DNA of 64,000 nucleotides. Origin: Nissabacter sp. SGAir0207 (GTDB lineage: Bacteria; Pseudomonadota; Gammaproteobacteria; Enterobacterales; Enterobacteriaceae). A model generated the notes under the pieces. That model worked only from the letters and a program-made list of their open reading frames with translations, did no database searches and was not told the origin of the DNA. The DNA is taken from the NCBI RefSeq assembly GCF_005491205.1, contig NZ_CP028038.1:1-64000 (forward strand). Direction: 5' to 3'. This document shows, one piece after another, positions 9,698-18,708 of this stretch. How positions within the stretch are numbered: the stretch's first letter is position 1; every line of letters starts with the position of its first letter. The position numbers were made by a program, and so were the translations under genes.

Positions 9698-10105
9698 TCA
9701 AGCTTTATCCTCTTCCTCGTCATTAGAGCCAGCTGATGAAAGAATTGAATCATCAGCACCATAATAATAACCGTAACCATCACGACCATTTCTGTACTCA
9801 GGGCCGAACGAAGAGGTGGCTTCATCAGAAGCATTGGAAGCCGTGCTATTAAGTTGTATGTAGCGAACCATATACACAATCCCAGATACCAACAACATAG
9901 TCGCGCCCAGAGCGAATCCTGCAACGATGGCCAGCGTCATTAGTAAAAGAACAGAAAAGGGCACAACAGATTTTCCTATCGATGCAGGTATCTTTTTCCG
10001 GTCGGCCCAGGCGACGAAGCGATTATCAGCATCATAGTAGACACGAGATAAGCGCTTCCAGACAGATGCAGCTTTTGTTCCGCGAGCATATGCGGTTGAA
10101 CTCAT
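9698..10105 (-). CDS. DUF3742 family protein
   Basis: 135 residues. I chose the ATG at 10105 (MSSTAYARG) because AGGTAC lies just upstream; a longer reading frame has no such signal. One or two membrane segments lie at residues 45-80. The C-terminus carries the family's typical tail G-P-E-Y-R-N-G-R-D-G-Y-G followed by acidic residues. DUF3742 genes sit on the opposite strand after the TraG-like gene in many ICEs, which agrees with the context. Function unknown. Confidence 0.8.
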   Translation of the reverse strand: MSSTAYARGTKAASVWKRLSRVYYDADNRFVAWADRKKIPASIGKSVVPFSVLLLMTLAIVAGFALGATMLLVSGIVYMVRYIQLNSTASNASDEATSSFGPEYRNGRDGYGYYYGADDSILSSAGSNDEEEDKA

Positions 10106-10348
10106 ATGTACCTCAAATGAATTAGCTTTAAACTGACGATACCTAAAGTTCACCAGAATTGCACATTGAGTCAAACGACAAACTTGTAGTTACAACATAC
10201 AATTAAGTATCACTTCAAAACGACGCCGAGCAGAACCTGAAGCCCCGCGCCCCTCTCAACCCAGACCTGCGCCGTACCTGCACCCCGTGCCCCCTCTGAC
10301 CAGCCGCCGCCCGGCCCGGAGGGCCGGTAAGTCGTTTAAGGCTTTGGT

Positions 10349-10573
10349 TTGAATGATGTAACTACTGGGTTTTTCGTTGCTGTGAGTGTTGCCGCGGGTT
10401 CTTTCTTTCGTCTGCGACCGTCTGACTTCAGTCCGCCTGAAAGGTCGCTGCTTAAACGGCGGTCGGGCAGGATGGTGTCCCGATGGGGAGCCCGGGCAAC
10501 GAACGGTGCTGTCATGGCGCCAGCCCGTAAAGTAGTATTAGACCACCTGAAAAAACTTTTGGATGCTCCGTGA
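10349..10573 (+). CDS. Hypothetical small basic protein
   Basis: 74 residues, basic (several RR and KR pairs), no recognised family. It ends at GTGA, where its stop overlaps the GTG start of the next gene; such overlap supports both being real and coupled. It could also be the remnant of a longer gene broken at its 5' end, since the upstream 170 bases are GC-rich and carry no ribosome binding site that I can pick out. Weak call. Confidence 0.35.
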   Translation: MNDVTTGFFVAVSVAAGSFFRLRPSDFSPPERSLLKRRSGRMVSRWGARATNGAVMAPARKVVLDHLKKLLDAP

Positions 10574-11127
10574 CTTTAGAAGCGGCCTATCTTGAACAGT
10601 CCACGCCCGGTCATGAAACGGAAGAGGTTAAGGTTATCGACCTGAATCCTTTTAACCTTGATGGAGAAAAGGACCGGAGGTTGCTGATCCGTAAGAACGG
10701 CGAGCCCGTTCTTCTTTTGCAGCTCTATATTCGTGCTGATGATGGATGGCTTATTGGCAGCGCCTTCTCTGAATTTCTCCTGAATGATACTCACATGGCC
10801 ATCATCTGTGGCGATCACTTTCATATTTTTGATTTGGTCACACACTCTTTCAGGAGTCATCCTCTGGGAGATTACGCTGGCCACATTTATTCAGTCCCTG
10901 ATGTCAATTCTGTAAGGCTGCACGAACGGATTCTGGTCGCCACCTACGCCCACGTTTTACTCATTGATATTCATGCGGGTATTGTGTGGAAATCCAATCG
11001 GTGCGCCATAGATGGCGTGGTCGTTTCATCAATAGAGAATGATATGGTGCTCGGTCAGGGTGAGTGGGATCCACCGGGAGGCTGGCGACCTTTTAAACTC
11101 AACCTCAGGACGGGTTTACCAATTTGA
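10570..11127 (+). CDS. Hypothetical protein, beta-rich
   Basis: 185 residues starting at GTG inside the previous stop (GTGA). No ATG near the N-terminus would keep the conserved-looking first strands. The protein alternates hydrophobic and polar residues with repeated short strands (LLLQLYIR, AIICGDHFHIFDL, ILVATYAHVLLIDI) that look like blades of a small beta-propeller. No signal peptide or membrane segment. Family not recognised. Position between transfer genes and defence genes makes an immunity-type or cargo role possible, but nothing in the sequence shows it. Confidence 0.55.
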   Translation: MTLEAAYLEQSTPGHETEEVKVIDLNPFNLDGEKDRRLLIRKNGEPVLLLQLYIRADDGWLIGSAFSEFLLNDTHMAIICGDHFHIFDLVTHSFRSHPLGDYAGHIYSVPDVNSVRLHERILVATYAHVLLIDIHAGIVWKSNRCAIDGVVVSSIENDMVLGQGEWDPPGGWRPFKLNLRTGLPI

Positions 11128-11225
11128 AGATGGGGATACTCGCGAAGGATTGTCCGAATCAGGGGCTTGATGTACGGCCCCTCATTGCAATATTTCCCAA
11201 TTAAATTCAAGGTGTTATATCTCGC

Positions 11226-11948
11226 ATGGCAACCAGATTTAAGAAGACCTCATGGGGTAAACAACTTCTATATGTATCGACCTTCGCAGGGGTGCTTATT
11301 ATGGGCACGGCTTTGCTTTTTTCCCGGCTCATCGATGGCGCAGCTTTCGTGACGTTGATCATCGCAGGGGGACTTGGAGTATCAATATATGCATTGTTGC
11401 CTTCAATCGCCGAGTTCTCAATTGGTGGCAATACCGTTAAGTTTCAGGAAAAGTTAGACGAAGCGCAGCGAATAACAGATGAGCTTCGCAAGATACGGAA
11501 TATAGCCGTCACTACGACGCTTCGGTCTCTTAAACTGAAGCCAGTATCAAATTTTATTCTTTATCAGAACATCATCGAATTCAGGAATGTTTATCAGGTC
11601 ATCTCTGACACAGACATGTTTGCCGAAGAGTATCAGATGCTCGTCACCGAAACTGCACTAACTCTGCGAGAACATGTCGGGGGCTATATAGATCACGATT
11701 TACCCCATCAGGGTCCAAAATGGTTGGACTGGAAAGATGAAAGCATAAGGCAATACATATTGTCTCTTGAGAACAAGACCGACATCCCCCTCGGGGAGAA
11801 AATGAGCCTCCTGTTTGCTCAGCAGTACCTCCTACTTTCAGATTTTATCTATAAAGTTAATCAAGGTGAGCTGCCAGAGCTGAAAATTGTCAGTCAGGAC
11901 GGCGAATGGAAAGTGATAATGAAAGGTTCCACCTGGAAGGAAGCGTGA
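11226..11948 (+). CDS. Hypothetical membrane protein
   Basis: 240 residues. Two adjacent hydrophobic segments (about residues 15-33 and 38-58) are followed by a short amphipathic coiled segment (VKFQEKLDEAQRITDELRKI) and a soluble domain of about 160 residues. Topology suggests a membrane anchor with a cytoplasmic helical domain. It lies upstream of the CBASS operon on the same strand but 424 bases away, so co-transcription is uncertain. Family not recognised. Confidence 0.6.
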   Translation: MATRFKKTSWGKQLLYVSTFAGVLIMGTALLFSRLIDGAAFVTLIIAGGLGVSIYALLPSIAEFSIGGNTVKFQEKLDEAQRITDELRKIRNIAVTTTLRSLKLKPVSNFILYQNIIEFRNVYQVISDTDMFAEEYQMLVTETALTLREHVGGYIDHDLPHQGPKWLDWKDESIRQYILSLENKTDIPLGEKMSLLFAQQYLLLSDFIYKVNQGELPELKIVSQDGEWKVIMKGSTWKEA

Positions 11949-12372
11949 TCCGGAGAGCATAAAGTTGCTAACAGTAACGCTATTGGAACATTTCCTGCTG
12001 CGGGCAAGAGAGTTACGGCGCAATCCAAATAGCGCATGAGGTTATGAGCCTTCAATCCCTGAATCATTAGTTAAATTGGCAACTTCGCGGTAATGATGGT
12101 GCAAAGCCCGCTTAATCAACCATTGCACTTAGTATAATCAAGGTTTATTTTATAAAACCGATTACTTATTCTAAAAAAAACAACATATGCCAACCATCCT
12201 CTCATCGATCATCAATATTATGCTTTCTAGAGCCGTGTAATTGACTTAACTCAATACAATAACATCTTTTATTAAATTAACTTATGCATCCATTGAAAGT
12301 GATGAATTAAACACCACTTCAGATTTGCATTTAGTCGAACAGTATTTTCTTATTTCCTCTGGAGGCAATCGC
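11949..12372. other. AT-rich region upstream of the CBASS operon
   Basis: About 420 bases without a convincing gene. It is distinctly AT-rich from 12120 on, unlike the genes on either side. A TTGACT at 12241 could be a -35 element, but no strong -10 sits at the right distance. The CBASS promoter should be here. Confidence 0.4.
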
Positions 12373-13542
12373 TTGAGCGCAGAAGAATCCCCCAAGAAAA
12401 AAGGTGGAAGATATAACACCAAACCGGAAGTAAAACAGATGGTATGGGTAAAGATGGCAGGGCACTGCGAGCTTTGTGGAACAGACCTGACGCATGATTT
12501 TCGCGTGGGCACATCCATGCAGTGGGCCGAGGTAGCACATATACTGCCAGCCAGCCCCAAAGGGCCCAGAGGACGAGAAGAACATAGTGATGAACAGGCT
12601 AAAAATCTCACTAATGACTTCTCAAACCTGATGCTTTTGTGTCCAAATTGCCACGAAAAAATAGATCGCGACGACGAGGGATATCCTGAAGATGATTTGA
12701 GTGGTCTGCATGAAAGCTGTCTTGCACGAATACGCCTTGCGGCTTCTCAGCCTGCTGAAGGGCGGGCAATAGCGTTGATTGTTCAGAGTCAGCATTTAGC
12801 ATCTACCAGTAATATCCCGGCAGGAGAATTGCTGACAGCGATGTCGTCCGAAGGGCTTACCGCGTTTGGTAGCCCAATCAACGTCACCTTCAGAGAACCT
12901 GGTTCCCGCGGCAGGGATGATATTTACTGGCAATTGATTAAGGACGATATCGATCAGAAGATTTCAGGGGAATTAGCCCGACGCGGAGGCAATTTCGGTG
13001 ATATGCCGGCATTAGCCCTTGTGGGTCTTGCAGATATCCCTGCGCTGATCATGCTCGGACAAGCTATCGGAGACCGTTCTAACCGATATTTGTTTTCCAG
13101 AAGTCGCACGCACGGGCTTCACTGGCCATCGAAAGCTGCATCACCTCCTGATTACATCTTCGCTGCAGCTCCTTCGGGTGATGGGCCGTTGGCACTGGTT
13201 CTTTCGATATCGGCGACTATCCCTGAACGGGATATTGAAGCAGCGCTGCCGGGTGCACGAATTGCATCGCTCACGATTCCAGAGCCCTCTTATGCAATGG
13301 TTTCAAACCGCAATGTGATCAATGCATTCCGCGATGAACTTCAAAAGCATTTGAGCCAACTTGAAGCATCAACAGACCAGCCAATTAATTTATTTGCTGC
13401 GATCCCAGCAGCCCTTGCTATTGAATTCGGTGCTTTACTGACGACACAGCATCAGCATCCTTATGTGATTTTTGATAGAGATAATTCAGACCAGTTCAGG
13501 CCAATGCTGACCATCGGCCATCCTCAGGAGCCACAAAAATGA
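12373..13542 (+). CDS. cap5: CBASS effector: HNH endonuclease fused to SAVED domain (Cap5-like)
   Basis: Nuclease effector that degrades DNA when its SAVED domain binds the cyclic nucleotide made by the neighbouring CD-NTase. I chose TTG at 12373 (389 residues) because GGAGG sits seven bases before it; an in-frame ATG at 12325 has no such site. Residues about 33-95 hold the HNH/zinc pattern: C-E-L-C, then A-H-I-L-P, then C-P-N-C-H-E-K. Residues about 190-385 match the SAVED sensor in length and position. It overlaps the CD-NTase gene by four bases. Known family: Cap5 proteins of type II CBASS. The nucleotide sensed cannot be told by eye. Confidence 0.9.
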   Translation: MSAEESPKKKGGRYNTKPEVKQMVWVKMAGHCELCGTDLTHDFRVGTSMQWAEVAHILPASPKGPRGREEHSDEQAKNLTNDFSNLMLLCPNCHEKIDRDDEGYPEDDLSGLHESCLARIRLAASQPAEGRAIALIVQSQHLASTSNIPAGELLTAMSSEGLTAFGSPINVTFREPGSRGRDDIYWQLIKDDIDQKISGELARRGGNFGDMPALALVGLADIPALIMLGQAIGDRSNRYLFSRSRTHGLHWPSKAASPPDYIFAAAPSGDGPLALVLSISATIPERDIEAALPGARIASLTIPEPSYAMVSNRNVINAFRDELQKHLSQLEASTDQPINLFAAIPAALAIEFGALLTTQHQHPYVIFDRDNSDQFRPMLTIGHPQEPQK

Positions 13543-14789
13543 ATAATGAAAAGACTACTAAACACAGCAGCTGGGAATTTTTCCTTCTTCGCGCAGCAAG
13601 AGCGATCTCGCTGACAGGCCCGCAATATATAAAAATCAATGACCGATACGAACAACTGCAGAAAATCCTTTCAGCTTCCAATGATCCTATTCTGCAGAAA
13701 GCACATATTTTTCCGCAGGGATCTATGCGCCTCAAAACCACCATCAACCCCGTGGCTGGCGCACCAGCAGACCTGGGTACAATTGATGCAGATGCCATCG
13801 TCTGGCTCCCTAATGCAAAAGGAGTATCAGCAGACACAGTTCTTGAAGCGATAGAAAAGCGGTTTCAGGAAGGCAGTCGGGTTCACGAGGACATACAGCC
13901 ACTGCGAAGAGGGGTACGTATTGTTTATGCAGACCAGAGCCCTGGCTTTCACATCGACGTTACGCCGGCCCGACCTCGCAGCTGGAATGATGAAACTGAC
14001 GGTCACGGCATGCTTGAAGTACCAGATAGAGAAACCGGGTGGAAAGCGAGCAGCCCTATCCCCTATGCAGACTGGCTCCATGATGCTTCCGAGTGTCAAA
14101 TCATGCTTGAACATTACGTTGCGCTTAATAAAAGTCAGTCTGTTGCAGATTCCGCGACGATAGACCCGCTTCCCGAATATGAAGAATATCAGACGGAAGA
14201 TCCGCTAAGAGCCAGCATTAAGCTTCTGAAGCGCCATCGAGATGAATGGGCTATTAGCACTAAAAATGAAAAATCGCGCCCAATTTCAGCTGTCATCACA
14301 ACACTCGCTACTCATGCCTGGCTGAATGTAGCATCACAATCGCGGCAAAGGCCATTCACGCCACTTGAAGCCATTCTTGAAATCGTCAGAACAATGCCGG
14401 ACTTCATTCAAAGCAATGGGCAGGAATACATGGTCTGCAATCCAGAGGATAGCGGCGAAAACTTTGCAGAAAAATGGAATCGACCCGGAGAAGGGACTGC
14501 ATACCAAAGAGCGTTTTTTGAATGGCATAAAAGTGCCTGCCAGGCACTCAGCCTTGGGCTTGGAACTTATTCATCCGTCGAAACATTTGCTACGGCAGTT
14601 AAAGAAAGCTTCGGAATCGGGCGTTCATTTGTTGATGAAGTAAATGCCAGCATCCCCGCTAACTGGACCATGCCGGGCCGGCCTTCAGGTATGAACCGGA
14701 ACTCGGCATCGATGGGGGCGCTGTTTGGAAGTGTGGCTGGAAGCGATCAATCTCAGGCTGATACGAAACCGGTAGGTCGACTTGGCTGA
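13539..14789 (+). CDS. CBASS CD-NTase (cyclic oligonucleotide synthase)
   Basis: Enzyme that makes the second messenger on phage infection. 416 residues. The nucleotidyltransferase core is visible: F-P-Q-G-S-M near residue 58, D-A-D near residue 84, and a third acidic position in F-H-I-D-V-T-P near residue 139. The protein ends in V-G-R-L-G, so it has the C-terminal glycine that Cap2 is known to conjugate to targets in type II CBASS. The start overlaps the effector stop (ATGA) and the end overlaps cap2. Clade and product are not assigned. Confidence 0.9.
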   Translation: MNNEKTTKHSSWEFFLLRAARAISLTGPQYIKINDRYEQLQKILSASNDPILQKAHIFPQGSMRLKTTINPVAGAPADLGTIDADAIVWLPNAKGVSADTVLEAIEKRFQEGSRVHEDIQPLRRGVRIVYADQSPGFHIDVTPARPRSWNDETDGHGMLEVPDRETGWKASSPIPYADWLHDASECQIMLEHYVALNKSQSVADSATIDPLPEYEEYQTEDPLRASIKLLKRHRDEWAISTKNEKSRPISAVITTLATHAWLNVASQSRQRPFTPLEAILEIVRTMPDFIQSNGQEYMVCNPEDSGENFAEKWNRPGEGTAYQRAFFEWHKSACQALSLGLGTYSSVETFATAVKESFGIGRSFVDEVNASIPANWTMPGRPSGMNRNSASMGALFGSVAGSDQSQADTKPVGRLG

Positions 14790-16566
14790 TATTACAGATA
14801 CAGATGATGCGGTTGCAGAGGGAATTGCCTCACTTGAGGCAATCCTAAACACAGGTCATGCTGCAGGTTTACTGCAGCAAACCAAAGCGCGCTCAGATGA
14901 AACCGTAGCGTACCGTTTCCCGCTTCCAACAGATTATCTGGGCATAGAAAGGGCTTTGCACATAGGATTTCCAAAGGGATTCCCATCAGCAGGTCTAAAT
15001 CTGTATGTGGATCCCTCTCCCTGGCTTGTTTGGCCACACGCAACAAAAGCAGGTCTATGTCTTCACGGTTTTAAAGAAGAACCAGTGACAGGATCACCCG
15101 ACACAGTCGTTCGCGACAGCATAAACCGGCTGAAGAGAATATTGTCTTTATCCATCCAGGGTGCAAACGCAGATGAGCGTAATCTCGAATTTCAGAATGA
15201 GATAACCTCTTACTGGATAAGACAACACGGTAGGTCTGTAAGGAATGTATTGCTCGTTGGACGACCAGAATCTGCTTCTGAACTATTCGCACTCAGTGAT
15301 TCTCGATACATCGTTCCCTCAGGCCTGGAGTCAGTCTGGTTATCATCAGATATAAAAGCTCTTGGTTGCCATGCCCGCCGGATTATGGGAAGACAAGTCA
15401 CAATTTGCTCTCCGCACGTAGGCGGTTTTTTTGTAAAACTCAAAAGTTATCCTGGACTCAGGTTTCCAGCGCCGGCAGAGCTGTTGTCGTGGATCCTTCC
15501 TCATGTATCTGAGGAGGATGCGAATAAACTTTCTACCTGGTTTAGCACCACTAGCGCACTTATTTCCAGATGGCTGATTATGGAGTTACCTGGCAAAGCC
15601 GGCGCGCCTTTATACACGCTGAATATTTTTGCAAGAGTAGATACCAGTCATCGTAGCCCAATCTTCGGTTCGCGCTCCGCACATCGAAAACCTTTGGCGA
15701 TAGCCGGGCAACCTCCTGCAATTATCTATTCCTCCAGATTAAACGTCATTGACCGTGCAGATTTCTATGCGCGAGATTTAAGCGGCAGCATCAGAGGGCT
15801 GGAAGATGCACACGTAGTGTTCATCGGGTTAGGATCGCTGGGTGGGACTGTTGCATCGCAACTTGCAAGGTCGGGGCTTAAACATCTGACACTAATCGAC
15901 CCAGATACTTTTGAGTCTGCAAACATGGGAAGGCATGTGCTTGGTATGGATGATTTAGGTAAATTCAAAGTCAACGCACTTAAAACCAAGCTCATGAGGG
16001 ACCATCCAACTTCTGAGGTCACCGCTTTTAATACGTATGTGCAATTTGCTTTGGAAAACAAGCCTGATCTTCTTCAGAGTGCTGATTTAGTTATCATCAC
16101 AACAGCGGATTGGGAGTCTGAAGCTAGTTTGTGGGAACTGAAAGCAAATGGTCAATCATGGGCATTGATTCAGGGATGGAGTGAACCTCATACGCTTGTG
16201 GGTCATGCATTAGCGTCACCACAAGGTGACTATGATGGCAGGCATTTATTCAGTGACAACGGCGACTTTAGTCACAAATATACAGAGTGGCCAGAAGGAG
16301 GTGTTGTTCCGCTACCTGCCTGTGGGGAAAGTTTCATTCCCGGGAATGCTGCGGGTATGAATATCATCGCAACAATGATAACGCAGGCATCGATTCAGTA
16401 TCTGAACGGCATTAAAAAGGGGTCGCTTTGGTTAACGAGCATAAACTGTCCTGCTGATGCACAGGTGCAGGGTGGGACGTATATCGGCCCTGACTTACCG
16501 GCAGGAACCATTCAAACTGTTCTGGAGCGGGTTTGGCCCGAATCTAAACATGAGGATGGAAAATAA
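14782..16566 (+). CDS. cap2: CBASS Cap2: E2-E1 ubiquitin-transfer-like enzyme (ThiF family)
   Basis: Activates the CD-NTase by covalent conjugation of its C-terminus. 594 residues, TTG start overlapping the CD-NTase stop, with AGG upstream. The N-terminal part is E2-like, with candidate catalytic Cys in G-L-C-L-H-G near residue 92. The C-terminal E1/ThiF part has the nucleotide loop F-I-G-L-G-S-L-G-G near residue 348, D-P-D-T-F, and N-M-G-R-H. The candidate adenylation Cys is P-A-C-G-E-S near residue 513. All features agree with Cap2. The stop is followed directly by cap3. Confidence 0.9.
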   Translation: MADITDTDDAVAEGIASLEAILNTGHAAGLLQQTKARSDETVAYRFPLPTDYLGIERALHIGFPKGFPSAGLNLYVDPSPWLVWPHATKAGLCLHGFKEEPVTGSPDTVVRDSINRLKRILSLSIQGANADERNLEFQNEITSYWIRQHGRSVRNVLLVGRPESASELFALSDSRYIVPSGLESVWLSSDIKALGCHARRIMGRQVTICSPHVGGFFVKLKSYPGLRFPAPAELLSWILPHVSEEDANKLSTWFSTTSALISRWLIMELPGKAGAPLYTLNIFARVDTSHRSPIFGSRSAHRKPLAIAGQPPAIIYSSRLNVIDRADFYARDLSGSIRGLEDAHVVFIGLGSLGGTVASQLARSGLKHLTLIDPDTFESANMGRHVLGMDDLGKFKVNALKTKLMRDHPTSEVTAFNTYVQFALENKPDLLQSADLVIITTADWESEASLWELKANGQSWALIQGWSEPHTLVGHALASPQGDYDGRHLFSDNGDFSHKYTEWPEGGVVPLPACGESFIPGNAAGMNIIATMITQASIQYLNGIKKGSLWLTSINCPADAQVQGGTYIGPDLPAGTIQTVLERVWPESKHEDGK

Positions 16567-17054
16567 TGGAGGTTACCTGGGGTTGGAAATGGCCCGAAGT
16601 TGAGGGCGTTTTACTGGTATCACGCTCCGCGGCTGATATTTTTCGCTGTAACCTGCAAAAAAGCGGGGAGCATGAGCGAGGGGGGCAGCTTTTCGTCGAC
16701 CCCACTCATCCGGGAGGAATCATTTTGTCTCTTGCAACAGCACCACACAAAGCAGACAAAGCAGGGCGAACATGGCTTGAGTTAAACCCTGAACGCTGCA
16801 AGAAGGAGATTCAGGAAGCGAATGCTCTTGGGCTACGATTAATCGGATACTGGCATACGCATCCTCAGGTAATACCACAAATATCGGGGACAGATATTTC
16901 GAGTTTCTCCCGTTTTGCGCAACGTTACTCTAATGTACTTCCACATCCTGTCGCCATTATCGTTGGCACCTCTCAAGATACTTCAGGAGTTAAAGCCTGG
17001 TCATTCAGAGAGGGGGGATATATAGAAGCTGTCAGAATGGACTGTCCTATCTAG
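16566..17054 (+). CDS. cap3: CBASS Cap3: JAB/JAMM-family isopeptidase
   Basis: Zinc peptidase expected to remove the Cap2-made conjugates from CD-NTase. 162 residues. The JAMM motif is complete: E near residue 38 (E-R-G-G-Q), then H-T-H-P-Q-V near residue 97 and S-G-T-D ten residues on. ATG overlaps the end of cap2 by one base. Fourth and last gene of the operon. A convergent exonuclease gene ends 11 bases beyond. Confidence 0.9.
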   Translation: MEVTWGWKWPEVEGVLLVSRSAADIFRCNLQKSGEHERGGQLFVDPTHPGGIILSLATAPHKADKAGRTWLELNPERCKKEIQEANALGLRLIGYWHTHPQVIPQISGTDISSFSRFAQRYSNVLPHPVAIIVGTSQDTSGVKAWSFREGGYIEAVRMDCPI

Positions 17055-17065
17055 CAGGATCACGA

Positions 17066-17611
17066 TTAACGGCCTGACCTCGCCAGTAACAAAGAAAAAA
17101 GTTCAGCCTGGAAACGGGCATCATCAAGCGCGTTATGTGTGGGCTGAGTGCGCGGTTCAAGAAGTGCAGACATATGCGATGATTTTGTTTCTGACCACGC
17201 GCACCCCATAGCCCCCATGTAGTAGGCTTTAATGTCTATAGCTGTGAAACCAAAGGGGTTATTGCCGATATACCTGTGAAAATAAAAATTTATAAATGAC
17301 CAGTCAAATGGAGCATTCAGACCGACAAAAATGATTTTCCGATGTTGGGCATTTAGTGAGGCAAGCCAGTCTTTTAGCTTTAACATGGCCTGTTCTGGAG
17401 CAAGGCCGTCGTTCTGGAGTCGGTTGATATCAAGCCCTGTTACAGCCAGAGATTCAGCATCATGCTTCTCGCTATCTGGTTGTAGCTCAAGATACAGTGC
17501 ATTCTGTGGGGCACTCACCAGACAAGCCCCAATAGACAGGAGGCTGTAAATGCCTGGGATAGGGCCTGACGTTTCAATATCAACTGACACATATATCTCG
17601 GAATTACTCAT
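17066..17611 (-). CDS. DEDDh 3'-5' exonuclease
   Basis: 181 residues of the RNase T/DnaQ exonuclease fold. Exo I is D-I-E-T near residues 11-14, Exo II contains the N-A-P-F-D segment near residue 104, and Exo III is H-N-A-L-D-D-A near residue 158, so all four acidic residues and the histidine are present. It converges on cap3 with an 11-base gap, so it has its own promoter on the far side. Exonucleases occur as ancillary genes near some CBASS operons, but a link here is inference. It could equally be stand-alone cargo. Confidence 0.8.
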   Translation of the reverse strand: MSNSEIYVSVDIETSGPIPGIYSLLSIGACLVSAPQNALYLELQPDSEKHDAESLAVTGLDINRLQNDGLAPEQAMLKLKDWLASLNAQHRKIIFVGLNAPFDWSFINFYFHRYIGNNPFGFTAIDIKAYYMGAMGCAWSETKSSHMSALLEPRTQPTHNALDDARFQAELFSLLLARSGR

Positions 17612-17811
17612 TGATATCCTCTGATAAAGAATTTGGTAATCGGGGAAGGTGCTGATCTTCCATCTAAGACTGAGTAATCATGTTAGTCAATGCTCTTAAA
17701 AGTTGATGAAATTACTTGCCCGGCAGATTACGATCCCCACGGGATAACATTCATTTACTGGAGCCGAGAGAAGTTGGTTTCAGCCAAGAATTATGATTAA
17801 ACGAATTGTAT

Positions 17812-18396
17812 ATGGAAAATTCTAATCTTTACGTAGACCACCTTGCATGGTGTGGGCTCATTGCCTTAAATATGGCCCGCAGAGCCGGAACAGTTAATTC
17901 TCCCGCACAGGAGAACCTCTTTCTGTGCCGGTGGCTGGCCACCGCTGAAAAGAAGCGGCTGTTTCGCCGTGAACTGGCGAATGATATCCGGTGGTTGCTG
18001 AAAGAAGGCAGAGAAAAGGGGCTGCTGGCAGATTTACCCGGGAAACTGGAGTACCTCTGGCGCGCCAGCAGTGGTGACCTGCTGGAACAGAATGACCTGT
18101 TCAGGCTGCAGCACGTTATGCACGCGATTACTCTGACAGGCATTAACTACGGCGTGCTCAACGAAAGCGAGTGGGAAGGGCGTTATGCGGTAAAACTCAG
18201 TCCAACTATACCAGGGGTGTTTATCAGAAAAAGCGACCTGGATACGGGCTTTGGAGAGGATGGACGCCAGGTCAAAACACTGGCCGTACGGATCACCGCT
18301 GATATTCCAGCAGTTGATGCACTCCTTGCACGAGCTGGATGGCAACGGGAGTCAGACACTTCTGTTCCCCTTCTTCATCAACTGCGTGCATGCTGA
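17812..18396 (+). CDS. DUF2913 family protein
   Basis: 194 residues starting at ATG 17812 (a TTG six bases earlier is also in frame). The start MENSNLYVDHLAW and the segments NLFLCRWLATAEKKRLFRR and DIRWLLKEGR are typical of DUF2913, common on enterobacterial plasmids. Soluble, no signal peptide. Function unknown. No strong ribosome binding site is visible. The C-terminal 50 residues are less conserved-looking. Confidence 0.8.
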   Translation: MENSNLYVDHLAWCGLIALNMARRAGTVNSPAQENLFLCRWLATAEKKRLFRRELANDIRWLLKEGREKGLLADLPGKLEYLWRASSGDLLEQNDLFRLQHVMHAITLTGINYGVLNESEWEGRYAVKLSPTIPGVFIRKSDLDTGFGEDGRQVKTLAVRITADIPAVDALLARAGWQRESDTSVPLLHQLRAC

Positions 18397-18412
18397 TCGA
18401 AACATAAATCAG

Positions 18413-18657
18413 TTATCGGTGAAGAATTCTGGCAAGAATCTCGTCTGACAGTCCGGTCAGCTCTTTAATGGCCTGAAGGGGATAACCGCTTTTAAGCATC
18501 TTGCCTGCGATTTCCAGCCTTTCTTCAAATTTACCTTCCTCGCGCCCTTTCATTTCACCGAGCTGCAGGCCTTACTGGCGACCGATTTCGATGCATTTCT
18601 GTTCCAGCTGCTGTGCAACTTTCACCAGTGCTCTCTCATGTTGCGGCACTTTCCGTG
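18413..18657 (-). pseudogene. Remnant of an Rpn-family nuclease gene, C-terminal piece
   Basis: Translation on the minus strand gives the C-terminal part of an Rpn (recombination-promoting nuclease, PD-(D/E)XK transposase-like) protein: H-E-R-A-L-V-K-V-A-Q-Q-L-E-Q-K, then an in-frame stop at 18572-18574, then a tail ending in E-I-L-A-R-I-L-H-R. It parallels the tail of the adjacent larger copy (H-E-E-A-L-M-T-I-A-Q-Q-L-E-Q-K) but is not identical, so it is a second, more decayed paralogue. No start and no nuclease domain remain. Confidence 0.7.
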
Positions 18658-18708
18658 TCTGAAGAGCAGGAATACAATCAGTTTAAATTTTACCTCTGCT
18701 GGACTTAA

